A DNA stretch of 54,643 nucleotides from NCBI GenBank assembly GCA_000378865.1, contig KB900442.1:12239-66881 (forward strand). Direction: 5' to 3'. Shown here piece by piece: positions 34,458 through 43,674 of the stretch. Every line of letters begins with the position of its first letter. Position 1 is the first letter of the stretch. A program made the translations under genes and the position numbers. The stretch is from an actinobacterium SCGC AAA278-I18 (GTDB lineage: Bacteria > Actinomycetota > Actinomycetes > Nanopelagicales > Nanopelagicaceae). Below the pieces are notes generated by a model that was not told the origin of the DNA, did not search any database, and was given only the letters and a program-made list of their open reading frames with translations.

Positions 34458-36521
34458 TTACCCTGATCTTTTCACGCTCCGCAGCATCACCTGGGCCACA
34501 TCTAGTACCTCAACTGAGTTATCTCTGGCCACCATGCCATCTGAAACCATCACTCGGCAAAATGGGCAACCAACTGCAACCTCCGCAGCCCCAGTCGCAA
34601 TTGCTTCATCAACGCGATTTAAATTAATTCGGCTACCAATCTTTTCCTCCATCCACATTCGCCCGCCCCCTGCGCCACAACAAAATGATCGTTCTTGATT
34701 TCTTGGCATCTCACTTATCTCAATTCCAGTTGATTCAAGTAGTTCGCGAGGTGGTTCATAGATTTGGTTATGCCGGCCTAGGTAACAAGGATCATGGTAG
34801 GTAAGTTTTTTTGCGTCAGCTTTAGCGGGTGCGATTGGTTTTAATCTTCCCTCTTTCACTAATGTATTAAGCAGTTGCGTATGGTGAACCATCTGTAATT
34901 CAAAACCCTGTTGTTTGTAATCACGGCCAATTGTTGTAAAGCAGTGCGGGCAGGTAACTACTACCTTCTTAATACCACGGGTGCCAAAGGTTTCTTGCAA
35001 AGTCTCAATATTTTCTCTAGCAAGTATTTGGTATAAAAACTCATTACCACTTCTACGTGCTGGATCCCCCGAACATGTCTCACGTTTTCCTAAGACACCA
35101 AACTTAACTCCTGACATATACAAAAGTTCGGCTACCGCTTTAGTTGTTTTCTTAGCCCGCTCCTCATACGCGCCAGCACAACCAACCCAAAATAGGTACT
35201 CAACATCCTCTGGAATTACTGAATCAATTACTGTTATTGGAAAATCAACCTCTTTAATCCAAGCATCGCGATCGGCTCGATTAGCACCCCAAGGGTTTCC
35301 TGCTTTTTCTAAATTACGGAAAGTATTTCCAAGCTCAGTTGGAAACTCAGATTCAACTAAAACTTGAAACCGTCTCATATTAACTATGTGATCAACATGT
35401 TCAATATCTACCGGGCACTCCTCAACACAGGCGCCACAGGTTGTGCAGGACCATAAAACATCTAAGGAGATTGCATTCTCATGAGCGTTACCAACAATCT
35501 TTGTTTGAGCACTCTCCGTACCCACCTTGGTAAGTGCGTGATCGCGCATCGCCATAATTAAAAGCTTTGGTGATAGTGGTTTTTCAGTATGCCAGGCTGG
35601 ACATTGAGATTGGCACCTGCCGCACTCAGTGCAGGTAGACATATCAAGTAAGCCCTTCCAGGAGATATCAGCGGCTGTGCCAATGCCAAATACATCATCC
35701 TCTTTAGGGTCTTCAAAATTAATCTCTTTGCCATGAGAGATCATCGCTGGCAGCGGCCCCAAGGCATTCTCCTTATTTGGATTTCGCTTAAAGTAAATAT
35801 TAAAAAATGCTAAAAATCTATGCCAAGCGATTCCCATAGTTAGATTAACTCCAACCACAATAAACCAAAACATTGAGACAACAATTTTGGTGAAGGCAAT
35901 TATTTGGATTAAGTTCTCAATCTGATTAGCTGAGTAATTACTAAAAAATATAACCGCAGGGTATGAGATTGCATAATGCCAACTCCAAGATGCAACATTT
36001 AATAGCGCACCCTCTAACCCACGAAGTGCAATAACACAAAATACAATTGCCAGGATGGTAGCCTCAACATAGTAAGCCTTTTTACTACCTGATCCATAAA
36101 ACCTAGATGCTCTACCTGGCTTAACCAATCTTGTACCCTGCCTAATTCCAATTAAGGTAACAATGCTAACTCCAGTAAGTGCTGCGATAGATTCTGCGAG
36201 AAATTCATAACCAACAAAGTGACCAATTAATGGCAACGACCACTCTGGATTTAGTAATTGTCCGTAGGCGGTAATTAATGTGCCAAGGAGTGCGCCAAAG
36301 CCAATCATCACAAACCAGTGGGCAATACCGGTGGCGGTGAAGTTAAGCATCTTGGTATGAGATAAAACCTCAACCAGCATATTTTTTAAGCGTTTGCCTT
36401 TATTATTGAAACGGGATGAATCACCTTGGCCTGCTGATATTTTTTTAAATAATTGAAAAGCTCTAAAAGAGAATATGCCAACTGCGGTAGCAGTTAAAAG
36501 GTAGGCGATAATTGCGAGCAT
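34458..36521 (-). CDS. Membrane Fe-S oxidoreductase with CCG domains (Rv0338c-like)
   Basis: A 687-residue protein. The N-terminal half has about five transmembrane helices, like a heme b or quinone-interacting anchor. Then come two [4Fe-4S] clusters (CTECGRCQSQC and CTTCGACVEEC), and two cysteine-rich CCG domains (WVGCAGAYEERAKK, CPHCFTTIG, YHDPCYLGRH, CCGAGGGRMW). Such proteins pass electrons between a donor and the quinone pool; the partner is unknown. ATG 36521 has TACCCT 6 nt upstream and no Shine-Dalgarno. An in-frame GTG at 36551 lies inside a DnaA box and is the alternative start. Confidence 0.88.
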   Translation of the reverse strand: MLAIIAYLLTATAVGIFSFRAFQLFKKISAGQGDSSRFNNKGKRLKNMLVEVLSHTKMLNFTATGIAHWFVMIGFGALLGTLITAYGQLLNPEWSLPLIGHFVGYEFLAESIAALTGVSIVTLIGIRQGTRLVKPGRASRFYGSGSKKAYYVEATILAIVFCVIALRGLEGALLNVASWSWHYAISYPAVIFFSNYSANQIENLIQIIAFTKIVVSMFWFIVVGVNLTMGIAWHRFLAFFNIYFKRNPNKENALGPLPAMISHGKEINFEDPKEDDVFGIGTAADISWKGLLDMSTCTECGRCQSQCPAWHTEKPLSPKLLIMAMRDHALTKVGTESAQTKIVGNAHENAISLDVLWSCTTCGACVEECPVDIEHVDHIVNMRRFQVLVESEFPTELGNTFRNLEKAGNPWGANRADRDAWIKEVDFPITVIDSVIPEDVEYLFWVGCAGAYEERAKKTTKAVAELLYMSGVKFGVLGKRETCSGDPARRSGNEFLYQILARENIETLQETFGTRGIKKVVVTCPHCFTTIGRDYKQQGFELQMVHHTQLLNTLVKEGRLKPIAPAKADAKKLTYHDPCYLGRHNQIYEPPRELLESTGIEISEMPRNQERSFCCGAGGGRMWMEEKIGSRINLNRVDEAIATGAAEVAVGCPFCRVMVSDGMVARDNSVEVLDVAQVMLRSVKRSG

Positions 36522-36527
36522 GGCGTA

Positions 36528-36533
36528 AGGGTA
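36528..36533 (-). promoter_or_regulatory. Leaderless -10 of the Fe-S oxidoreductase gene (TACCCT)
   Basis: TACCCT ends 6 nt before ATG 36521. The matching -35 zone would fall in the DnaA boxes upstream. Confidence 0.35.
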
Positions 36534-36543
36534 GGGGTAAGAG

Positions 36544-36575
36544 TTATCCACAATACTTATCCACGGTGTGGAGAA
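36544..36575. promoter_or_regulatory. DnaA-box cluster D upstream of the Fe-S oxidoreductase
   Basis: Three boxes in 32 bp: a perfect TTATCCACA 36544-36552, TTATCCACG 36557-36565 and reverse TGTGGAGAA 36567-36575. The cluster overlaps the GTG alternative start and the likely -35 region. Confidence 0.7.
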
Positions 36576-36589
36576 TTACAGGTGTGTAA

Positions 36590-36859
36590 TTAGTACCAGC
36601 GGGTGGCGAGTGAGAAGCCAATCCCAATAAAGCCAAAGCCAACCAACATATTCCAAGCACCAATACCTGGGATTGGGTATGAGGTGGAGCTGATGTAGAA
36701 GATTACGATCCAAATTAGGCCAATTAGGAAGTTAGCCACCATAACTGGGGCAAGCCACTTTGGACTCTCAAGCTTTGCATCCTCAGCGGCAAACTGCTCA
36801 ACCTCCGGGGTGCTTTTCTTGGCTTTGCGAACCTTCTCGCGCACTTTTGACTTCGGCAT
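36590..36859 (-). CDS. crgA: Cell division protein CrgA
   Basis: An 89-residue protein with a basic cytoplasmic N-terminus and two transmembrane helices (about 35-55 and 68-85), ending SLATRWY. CrgA helps assemble the actinobacterial divisome and sits next to pabA/trpG and pknB as here. ATG 36859 has TAATCT 6 nt upstream. The gap to the divergent pabA is only 27 bp. Confidence 0.9.
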   Translation of the reverse strand: MPKSKVREKVRKAKKSTPEVEQFAAEDAKLESPKWLAPVMVANFLIGLIWIVIFYISSTSYPIPGIGAWNMLVGFGFIGIGFSLATRWY

Positions 36860-36865
36860 GGCAGC

Positions 36866-36871
36866 AGATTA
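36866..36871 (-). promoter_or_regulatory. Leaderless -10 of crgA (TAATCT)
   Basis: TAATCT ends 6 nt before ATG 36859, inside the 27 bp gap to pabA. Confidence 0.45.
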
Positions 36872-36886
36872 CTACACAATTGGCCT

Positions 36887-37525
36887 ATGAGCACCCCGGT
36901 ACGCAAAATCCTGGTAGTTGATAACTATGACTCCTTTGTCTTTAACCTTGTTCAATATCTGCAGCAACTTGGGGCAGAGTGCACAGTAGTTCGCAATGAT
37001 GCGATTAAGGTAAGTGAAGCTGATAAATATGATGGAGTTTTAATCTCACCAGGTCCTGGCACACCAGAGGCGGCAGGGATAAGTGTTGAGTTAGTTAAAT
37101 ATTGCGCAGATAAAAAGATTCCACTGCTAGGAGTATGCCTAGGACATCAAGCAATCGCGGTTGCATATGGTGCAACTGTTTCTAGAGCACCTGAGTTATT
37201 ACATGGTAAGACCTCAATTGTGACACATAAAAATAAATCAGTACTTACCGATATTCCATCCCCGTTTACCGCCACCCGCTACCACTCACTTGCTATTGAA
37301 AAAGAAACATTACCAAGTGAGTTAGAGATAACTGGTCAAACTGATTCTGGAGTTATTATGGCGGTGCAACATAAGAGCTTGCCGATATGCGGTGTGCAGT
37401 TTCATCCAGAGTCTGTTCTTACCGAACATGGTTATCAGATGATTGGCAATTGGCTCCAGATTTGTGGTGATAAGGGCGCTCGCGCTAGATCTGAAGGTTT
37501 ATCACCAGTTGTTATTAAAGCTTAA
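36887..37525 (+). CDS. pabA: Aminodeoxychorismate/anthranilate synthase glutamine amidotransferase
   Basis: Class I glutamine amidotransferase of 212 residues giving ammonia to chorismate for folate or tryptophan synthesis. The nucleophile is in GVCLGHQAI, with His-Glu in VQFHPESVLTEHG. The VVDNYDSFVFNL opening is typical of TrpG/PabA. The synthase partner is not in the window, so folate versus tryptophan use is open. Start ATG 36887. Its TAA overlaps the pknB stop as TTAA. Confidence 0.9.
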   Translation: MSTPVRKILVVDNYDSFVFNLVQYLQQLGAECTVVRNDAIKVSEADKYDGVLISPGPGTPEAAGISVELVKYCADKKIPLLGVCLGHQAIAVAYGATVSRAPELLHGKTSIVTHKNKSVLTDIPSPFTATRYHSLAIEKETLPSELEITGQTDSGVIMAVQHKSLPICGVQFHPESVLTEHGYQMIGNWLQICGDKGARARSEGLSPVVIKA

Positions 37526-39066
37526 TTTTTATTAATTGTAATTGTTACCACGCTACCAATAGTTTTAGTTGCCCCTCCCTCAGGTGCTTGGGCAAGGATC
37601 TCACCAATTGGCTTACTTGGATCTGATGCGGTTATCTCTCTAATTAAAAAGCCAGCTTGAACTAAAACAGTTTTAGCGCCAATCTCATTTAAGCCAACTA
37701 AAGAAGGAACCTGAACACTTCCACTTGCAATCTCAAGTATCACGCCACTACCAGCGGTGATAGTTGTGCCCGCAGCTGGGTTAATACTTAAAACTACGCC
37801 AGGTGCTTGATCTGAATCAGTTGCAATAGTTTGTGATATTAATAAACCTGCAGCAGTTAATTTATACCTTGCCTCCTCTAGTGATAATCCAATAATTCCA
37901 ACTGGAACAGAGGTATTTCCAGGCCCATCTGAAATAGTTAAAGTTACCGAGCTACCACTTGAGGCATCACTTGTAGCAAGTGGTAATTGAGATGCAACTC
38001 GATCAATTGGAATTTTGCCATCGGGTGCGTGTTCAATATTTATATTAAAGTTCTTAAGTAATGCCCTCGCCTCAACCTCAGTTAAGCCAACCACATTTGG
38101 CACCTTCAGTGATGCTGGAGTTGGCGATAAAGAGAGGTAACCAAAAGCAATAAGTAGTACCCCAGCGACGATTGTGCCAAATGTAAGTATTAACTTACTG
38201 CGCGGAATAACCTTTTTAATCTTTGTAGTAACCGCTTCGCCATTAATTACATGTTCAAGATCAGCCAGCATCGCCCCAGCATTTTGATATCTACTATTTG
38301 GATCCTTTGCTAGTACTACCGCCAACATTCGGTCAAGATTTGTATCAAGGCCAGCTTTTATTTGCGAGGCAGGTGTTAAAGGAGAGGAAACATGTTGGTA
38401 GGCGATTGAAACTGGCGTGTCACCTGTAAATGGTGGCTGCCCAGTTAATAACTCATACATCAAACAACCAAGTGAGTAAAGATCACTTCTGCCATCTGCT
38501 AACTCACCAGTTGCTTGCTCTGGTGATAAGTATTGAGCTGTGCCAATTACATTCCAGGTATTTGTCATAGTGGCACCAATATCATCGGTGGCACGGGCAA
38601 TACCAAAATCCATCACCTTAATAGCGCCAGATTCGGTAATCATAATATTTCCAGGCTTTATATCCCGGTGCACAATTCCTTTTTTATGAGAGTAATCAAG
38701 TGCTTCCAAGATTCCCTTAATAATTTCCAGTGATCTAGCAAGAGGTATTTGCTCAGCTAACATTTTTTGCCGAAGTGTTTCACCATCCACTAACTCCATA
38801 ACAATAAATGGTGAGTTGTTCTCCTCCCCAGAGTCATAGACAGCAACAATGCCGGAGTGGTTTAAACCACCAGCGGCTAATGCCTCCTTGCGAAATCTTG
38901 CAACAAACTCTGGATTTCTGGCTAGATCTCTGCGCAAAACTTTAATTGCTACCTGACGATCTAATCTTGTATCTAAACCAATATAAACATCGGCCATACC
39001 ACCAGTACCGATCATCTCACCTACGGTGTAACGACCAGATGCAAGTGAGTTAACTGGGCTATTCAT
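37522..39066 (-). CDS. pknB: Serine/threonine protein kinase PknB with PASTA domains
   Basis: Membrane kinase of 514 residues sensing muropeptides. Kinase domain 1-275: GTGGMADVY, Lys42, HRDIKPGN with Asp135, DFG 153-155 and activation-loop threonines 166, 168 and 170 before GTAQYLSPEQ. One transmembrane helix lies near 291-312. The outer part holds three PASTA repeats (VPNVVGLTEVEARALL, VPVGIIGLSLEEARYKL, VPSLVGLNEIGAKTVL). The stop overlaps pabA; the start overlaps the pstP end by 8 bp. The mycobacterial pknA, pbpA and rodA that usually lie here are missing. Confidence 0.95.
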   Translation of the reverse strand: MNSPVNSLASGRYTVGEMIGTGGMADVYIGLDTRLDRQVAIKVLRRDLARNPEFVARFRKEALAAGGLNHSGIVAVYDSGEENNSPFIVMELVDGETLRQKMLAEQIPLARSLEIIKGILEALDYSHKKGIVHRDIKPGNIMITESGAIKVMDFGIARATDDIGATMTNTWNVIGTAQYLSPEQATGELADGRSDLYSLGCLMYELLTGQPPFTGDTPVSIAYQHVSSPLTPASQIKAGLDTNLDRMLAVVLAKDPNSRYQNAGAMLADLEHVINGEAVTTKIKKVIPRSKLILTFGTIVAGVLLIAFGYLSLSPTPASLKVPNVVGLTEVEARALLKNFNINIEHAPDGKIPIDRVASQLPLATSDASSGSSVTLTISDGPGNTSVPVGIIGLSLEEARYKLTAAGLLISQTIATDSDQAPGVVLSINPAAGTTITAGSGVILEIASGSVQVPSLVGLNEIGAKTVLVQAGFLIREITASDPSKPIGEILAQAPEGGATKTIGSVVTITINKN

Positions 39067-39835
39067 TTGCCGCCCCTAATTTTTTAACAGTAATATTTTT
39101 TTCACCCTCAACAGTCTGCGCCCAAATAATTGTGATGTTATCTGGCGCTCCCTTTACTTTAACCTCAGCAATCAAAGCATTTACTAGATCTTTGCCTTCG
39201 CTTCCTTCAATAATTTTGCCTATCTCATAATCTGATAAAAGATTTGTTAAGCCGTCACTACATATTAAAAATTGATCACCACTCTTAATCTCATAACTAA
39301 CTAATACTGGATCAATGCCGCTATCCCCCATTAATGCTTGGGTTAATAAAGAGCGCTGTGGATGATCAAAGACCTCCTCCTTAGTTAACCTGCCCTGATC
39401 TAACAACTCCTGCATCACAGTGTGATCATTACTTAGCTGCTCTAATTTACTGTCACGATAGCGATAACACCGTGAGTCACCGATATGAAGTAATTCAACA
39501 CTTTTATCTAAAATACATAGCGCAGTTAAGGTAGTGCCCATTCCAGATAATTCAGGTTTTTCTTTTGATATCTGATCGATTTGATTATCAATCTCATGGG
39601 TTATATTTAAAAATAGATCTGTCTTTGATTCTAAATCCACATTATTATCAGAAAGTATTGGTAGCAATCTTGCCAAAGCATTAATCGCAATTGCAGAGGC
39701 CACCTCACCTCCGGCATGACCACCCATTCCATCTGCCACTGCAATTAAATTGGGTGCAGAGATAGCAGAATCCTCATTGCCATCACGCACTAAACCAAGA
39801 TCGGTTTGTGCAAAGGAGTTAAACTGCCAGTTCAT
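39059..39835 (-). CDS. pstP: PP2C-type serine/threonine phosphatase PstP
   Basis: Metal-dependent phosphatase of 258 residues reversing PknB phosphorylation. The motifs are VRDGNEDS, AVADGMGGHAGGEVAS, GDSRCYRYR, CSDGLTNLL and APDNITIIW. ATG 39835 has GGTGAGA upstream, and homologues start here (MNWQFNSFAQTDLGLVRDGNEDS). A longer frame to 39961 overlaps the divergent phosphodiesterase and adds a non-homologous stretch. The fragment 39475-39569 is repeated inverted at the window end. PstP in mycobacteria has a C-terminal membrane anchor, which is absent here. Confidence 0.92.
   Translation of the reverse strand: MNWQFNSFAQTDLGLVRDGNEDSAISAPNLIAVADGMGGHAGGEVASAIAINALARLLPILSDNNVDLESKTDLFLNITHEIDNQIDQISKEKPELSGMGTTLTALCILDKSVELLHIGDSRCYRYRDSKLEQLSNDHTVMQELLDQGRLTKEEVFDHPQRSLLTQALMGDSGIDPVLVSYEIKSGDQFLICSDGLTNLLSDYEIGKIIEGSEGKDLVNALIAEVKVKGAPDNITIIWAQTVEGEKNITVKKLGAANE
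39475..39569. repeat. Arm 1 of a 95 bp inverted repeat (inside pstP)
   Basis: Identical, in reverse complement, to 54549-54643, the last bases of the window. It encodes the central part of PstP around GDSRCYRYR. Confidence 0.97.
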
Positions 39836-39888
39836 AGAGCCAATCTCACCACATAATTGAATTAGATAAGAAAGGATCTTAAAAGTAG

Positions 39889-40575
39889 ATGCTGATCTAT
39901 GCCCATCGTGGCGCAAGCAGTGATTTTGCGGAAGGGTCAAAAGCTGCCTATCAGGGCGCAATTGATCAAGGCGCTGATGGTTTTGAGTGTGATGTGCGGC
40001 TTACAAAAGATCGGCAGATTATTTGCTACCACGACCGCGATACCCAACGTCTTTCTAAGATAAATCTGGAGATTGCAAAGAGTACTTATACTGAATTAAA
40101 GGAGCGAGTAAACCCATATCGATTAGATGAGTTATTAGATCTTGCAATTATAAATAAAAAGGATCTAGTAATTGAGTTTAAGCACCCTGTACCAAGTGGT
40201 GGGCTAGTAGAAAAACTTACCCATAATTTACTTTCTAAAAAATCTGTTGAAATTACCGAAAGCAATATTACCGTTTCACTAATTTCTTTTTCATACCTTG
40301 CTACATTGCGAAACTTAAGGAGTGGATATCAAAGTGCTTACCTTGTCCAAAGTAAAATACTTTCAAAAATAAATCCTGCTCCAATAATTGGTCCAAGTAT
40401 TAAATTAATTAGAGAAAATCCAGAGTTTGTGGCAAGTCAGATCAAAAAAGGCAAGAAAGTATTTGTCTGGACGGTAAATAGTGAAGCAGATTTACAGCTA
40501 TGTGAAAAGTTGGGAGTAAGCGCGGTTATGAGCGATAACCCAGCCCTTGCCCGAAACCTACTCGGCTACTCTTAA
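39889..40575 (+). CDS. Glycerophosphodiester phosphodiesterase
   Basis: A 228-residue GDPD family enzyme splitting glycerophosphodiesters to glycerol-3-phosphate. The motifs are AHRGASSDFAEGS, GFECDVRLTKD and YHDRDTQRLS, with VFVWTVNSEAD at the end. There is no signal peptide, so it is cytoplasmic. ATG 39889 has AGAAAGGA upstream. The next gene, pheA, starts 3 bp after the stop. It may scavenge phospholipid head groups; this is inferred. Confidence 0.9.
   Translation: MLIYAHRGASSDFAEGSKAAYQGAIDQGADGFECDVRLTKDRQIICYHDRDTQRLSKINLEIAKSTYTELKERVNPYRLDELLDLAIINKKDLVIEFKHPVPSGGLVEKLTHNLLSKKSVEITESNITVSLISFSYLATLRNLRSGYQSAYLVQSKILSKINPAPIIGPSIKLIRENPEFVASQIKKGKKVFVWTVNSEADLQLCEKLGVSAVMSDNPALARNLLGYS
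40567..40572 (+). promoter_or_regulatory. Leaderless -10 of pheA (TACTCT)
   Basis: TACTCT ends 6 nt before ATG 40579, at the 3' end of the phosphodiesterase gene. Confidence 0.35.
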
Positions 40576-40578
40576 CCC

Positions 40579-41409
40579 ATGTCAATTAAGTATGCCTACC
40601 TAGGTCCTGCCGGAACCTTTACCGAAGCTGCCCTATTAAAGATTGCAACAAGTGAGGATCAATTAATTGCCTATGCAAATGTGACTGCAGCACTTAATGC
40701 AGTCCGAAGTGGTGATTGCAATAAAGCATTAGTGCCGATTGAAAACTCAGTTGAGGGTGTAGTGGCTAGAACCTTAGATGAGTTAGCTATTGGTGATCCA
40801 CTAGTTATTACGGCTGAGACCACTTTGCCAGTTACTTTTTCATTAATGACACTTGAGACAACTGATAAGAGTGCGATAAAAATTATTGCCACCCACCCAC
40901 ATGCTGAATCACAATGCCGCAGCTATATTGCCAAAAACTTTCCAAATGCTCAGGTTATTGAAACTACCTCAACTGCAGCAGCAGCGAAGGGTCTAAGTAA
41001 GGGTGAGTATGACGGTGCTATTGCTGCCCCAATTGCTGCTAAAAATTATAAGTTAAAGGTGGTTGCAGAAAATATTGGTGATAACACCGCTGCAGTTACT
41101 AGATTTGTGGTGGTAGAAAAGCCAGGAAAGGTTGGCACGCCAACTGGTAATGATCGAACCTCGCTAGCTGTCTTTATTGCGATCGATCACGCCGGCGCCT
41201 TACTTGAGGTTTTAAATGAGTTTGCTAAACATCAGGTGAACCTAACCTTTATTCAAAGCCGGCCTACTGGATTAGAGCTTGGTCATTACCACTTCATTAT
41301 TGATATCCAAGGTCATATTAATGAGCCAGCGGTTAGCGCAGCATTGGCAGGGCTTAAGGTAATTTGTGAGGATATTCGTTTTCTAGGTTCCTATCCGCAA
41401 GCCAAGTAA
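40579..41409 (+). CDS. pheA: Prephenate dehydratase
   Basis: Phenylalanine pathway enzyme of 276 residues. The dehydratase domain starts YLGPAGTFTEAALL and contains IPIENSVEG-like VPIENSVEGVVARTLD and NTAAVTRFVVV with the TRF motif. A C-terminal ACT domain (TSLAVFIAIDHAGALLEVLNEFA, FIQSRPTGLELGHYHFIIDI) gives phenylalanine feedback. There is no chorismate mutase fusion. It lies next to serS as in other actinobacteria. Confidence 0.95.
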   Translation: MSIKYAYLGPAGTFTEAALLKIATSEDQLIAYANVTAALNAVRSGDCNKALVPIENSVEGVVARTLDELAIGDPLVITAETTLPVTFSLMTLETTDKSAIKIIATHPHAESQCRSYIAKNFPNAQVIETTSTAAAAKGLSKGEYDGAIAAPIAAKNYKLKVVAENIGDNTAAVTRFVVVEKPGKVGTPTGNDRTSLAVFIAIDHAGALLEVLNEFAKHQVNLTFIQSRPTGLELGHYHFIIDIQGHINEPAVSAALAGLKVICEDIRFLGSYPQAK

Positions 41410-41413
41410 TCGG

Positions 41414-41419
41414 TAGGCT
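41414..41419 (+). promoter_or_regulatory. Leaderless -10 of serS (TAGGCT)
   Basis: TAGGCT lies 8 nt before ATG 41428. The same hexamer precedes trxB and pepP. Confidence 0.4.
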
Positions 41420-41427
41420 ACTTTCAT

Positions 41428-42690
41428 ATGATTGATTTAAAAGCACTTAGGGAAAACCCAGATCTATTTCGCGCATCTCAAAAGGTGCGTGGTGAGGATG
41501 TTGGTGTTGTAGATAAATTACTCGCTGCCGATGATATTCGACGCGCTGCAATTGTTGAGTTTGAATCCTTAAGAGCTGAGCAAAATACTTTATCTAAAGC
41601 GGTAGGTAGCGCTAAAGGGGAGGAAAAGAACGCACTCCTAGAAAATGCCAAACAACTAGCAACTGCGGTAAAAGAGGCAGATAGTAAGCGGGCGGTTGCA
41701 GAGGATGGAGCAAATAAGATTGCGTTGCTGATTGCAAATTTAATTGACCCAGCTGCCCCTGTGGGAGGGGAAGCAGATTTTAAAGTTATTGAAACTGTTG
41801 GAAAACCGCGCGACTTTAAGGCTGAAGGTTTTGAACCAAAGGATCATGTTGAACTTGGAAAGATTATTAAGGCAATTGATACCGAGCGTGGCGCAAAGGT
41901 TGCGGGTGCTCGCTCTTACTACTTAACTGGTGTTGGTGCACTCCTTGAGTTGGCATTGGTTAATTACGCAATTGCATCTGCAATAAAAGCAGGTTTTATC
42001 CCAATGATTCCACCAGTATTGGTAAAGCCAGCTGCGATGGAGGGAACTGGATTTCTAGGACAAGCTGCTGAGAATGTTTACCACTTAAAAGAGGATGAGC
42101 TTTACTTAGTTGGCACCTCAGAGGTGCCACTTGCTGCGTTTCACATGGATGAGATTTTAGATAATCTGCCAATTAGATACGCCGGCTACTCACCTTGTTT
42201 TAGAAGAGAGGCGGGCAGTTACGGTAAAGATACCCGCGGAATTATTCGAGTGCACCAATTTGAAAAGGTTGAGATGTTTACATTTTGTAAACCAGAGGAT
42301 GCCCAGGCTGAACATAAGAAATTATTGAATTGGGAAAAAGAATTCTTCAACTCACTTGAGATTGCATATCGTGTTATTGATGTTGCAAGTGGAGATTTGG
42401 GAGCAAGTGCGGTTAGAAAATTTGATATTGAAGCTTGGATTCCAACACAGGATGCCTATCGTGAGGTAACAAGCACCTCAAACTGCACACAGTTTCAAGC
42501 CCGCAGATTAAATATTAGATATAAAGATGAAAAGGGAACAAAACCTGTTGCCACATTAAATGGCACATTAGTTGCAGTTCCGCGCACAATTGTGGCAATC
42601 TTAGAAAATCACCAACAAAAAGATGGCAGCGTTAAGGTGCCAAAGGCGTTAATTCCATTTCTTGGGATGGATACCTTGGTTCCAGCGTGA
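41428..42690 (+). CDS. serS: Seryl-tRNA synthetase
   Basis: Class II synthetase of 420 residues. An N-terminal coiled-coil arm (about 30-100) contacts the long variable arm of tRNA-Ser. The core shows motif 2 ([32 protein letters not shown]) and motif 3 ([19 protein letters not shown]). The start is ATG at 41428. Two tRNA-Ser genes lie in the same window. The stop overlaps the next GTG. Confidence 0.97.
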   Translation: MIDLKALRENPDLFRASQKVRGEDVGVVDKLLAADDIRRAAIVEFESLRAEQNTLSKAVGSAKGEEKNALLENAKQLATAVKEADSKRAVAEDGANKIALLIANLIDPAAPVGGEADFKVIETVGKPRDFKAEGFEPKDHVELGKIIKAIDTERGAKVAGARSYYLTGVGALLELALVNYAIASAIKAGFIPMIPPVLVKPAAMEGTGFLGQAAENVYHLKEDELYLVGTSEVPLAAFHMDEILDNLPIRYAGYSPCFRREAGSYGKDTRGIIRVHQFEKVEMFTFCKPEDAQAEHKKLLNWEKEFFNSLEIAYRVIDVASGDLGASAVRKFDIEAWIPTQDAYREVTSTSNCTQFQARRLNIRYKDEKGTKPVATLNGTLVAVPRTIVAILENHQQKDGSVKVPKALIPFLGMDTLVPA

Positions 42691-43520
42691 GTGTTTTAAA
42701 AACTGTAACTGGTAAGCGGCCAAAATTAATTGGCACTGACCTTGATGGCACAATTGTTGCTCATTACGGCTTTATCTCTGAGCGAACCAAGATTGCATTT
42801 GCTGCCGCTAACGCAGCAGGGGTTCATATCTACTTTGTTACAGGGCGGCCAATTAGATGGATGAAGGAGATCGCTGAAAATTTTAATTTTGGCTTAGGAA
42901 TTTGTGGCAATGGCGCGATGTTATATGACTTTAAAAGTGAAAAAATATTAGAGGAGTGGCTCTTTTCAGCAACTGCTCAATTAGAGACAGTTAAGAGATT
43001 ACGTGAGTTAATTCCCCATGTCACCTTTGCAGTTGAGGTCGATCAACAGTTTTACCGGGAGAAAAAATATGTGCCCAGGTGGGATATTGGAGCAGATAAT
43101 GTGGGAGTTGAAAAGATCGAGGAGTTAATTAGTAAGCCAGCCCTTAAAATGTTAGCAAGGTGCGCGCATGGTGAGTTCACATCTGATCAGATGTTAGCTC
43201 TGGCAAGTAAAGCCTTAGTTGGAATTGCAACAGTTACGCACTCTAATTCAACTGATTCACTACTTGAGATCTCAGCTGATGGTGTTAGTAAAGGTGCAAC
43301 ACTTGCCAAGATGGCATCTCGCCATGGTTTAACCGCCGATGATTGTGTGACATTTGGTGATAATCCAAATGATTTTTCAATGCTCTCCTGGGCAGGTAGA
43401 TCTTGGGCAATGGCAGATGGGCATCCAGATTTAATGCAGCACGCAAAGTTTCAAACAGATGCGCACCAAGAAGATGGTGTGGCAAAGGTGATCGAGCGAT
43501 TGTTAGAACTGCCCGAATAA
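42687..43520 (+). CDS. HAD-superfamily Cof-type phosphatase
   Basis: A 277-residue haloacid dehalogenase family phosphatase. The nucleophile Asp is in [10 protein letters not shown], motif II contains VTGRP and motif IV is [11 protein letters not shown]. The C2-type cap resembles Cof/YidA. The substrate is unknown, possibly sugar phosphates or flavin nucleotides. GTG 42687 overlaps the serS TGA as GTGA. Order serS-HAD is as in mycobacteria. Confidence 0.9.
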   Translation: MSVLKTVTGKRPKLIGTDLDGTIVAHYGFISERTKIAFAAANAAGVHIYFVTGRPIRWMKEIAENFNFGLGICGNGAMLYDFKSEKILEEWLFSATAQLETVKRLRELIPHVTFAVEVDQQFYREKKYVPRWDIGADNVGVEKIEELISKPALKMLARCAHGEFTSDQMLALASKALVGIATVTHSNSTDSLLEISADGVSKGATLAKMASRHGLTADDCVTFGDNPNDFSMLSWAGRSWAMADGHPDLMQHAKFQTDAHQEDGVAKVIERLLELPE

Positions 43521-43568
43521 TTAACGGTTAATTTTGGCACCACCGCTATTGCAGGTAAGTTTGCCCAT

Positions 43569-43654
43569 GGAGGGCTCGCATAGTGGCCGAGTGCACCGGT
43601 CTTGAAAACCGGCAAGGGAAACCTTCGTGGGTTCAAATCCCACGCCCTCCGCCA
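43569..43654 (+). tRNA. tRNA-Ser (TGA)
   Basis: An 86 nt tRNA with acceptor GGAGGGC pairing with GCCCTCC, anticodon stem CCGGT/ACCGG around CTTGAAA (anticodon TGA), a long class II variable arm, T arm GTGGG-TTCAAAT-CCCAC, and an encoded CCA. Confidence 0.95.
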
Positions 43655-43674
43655 GATTTGTTTGTGCCTGATTT

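Noticed and set aside
36571-36591. AATTAC/GTAATT inverted repeat after crgA as a terminator
   Set aside because: The stem is short and AT-rich, and no T-run follows on the crgA strand.
39836-39961. Longer start for pstP
   Set aside because: It would overlap the start of the divergent phosphodiesterase and adds 42 residues without PP2C similarity.
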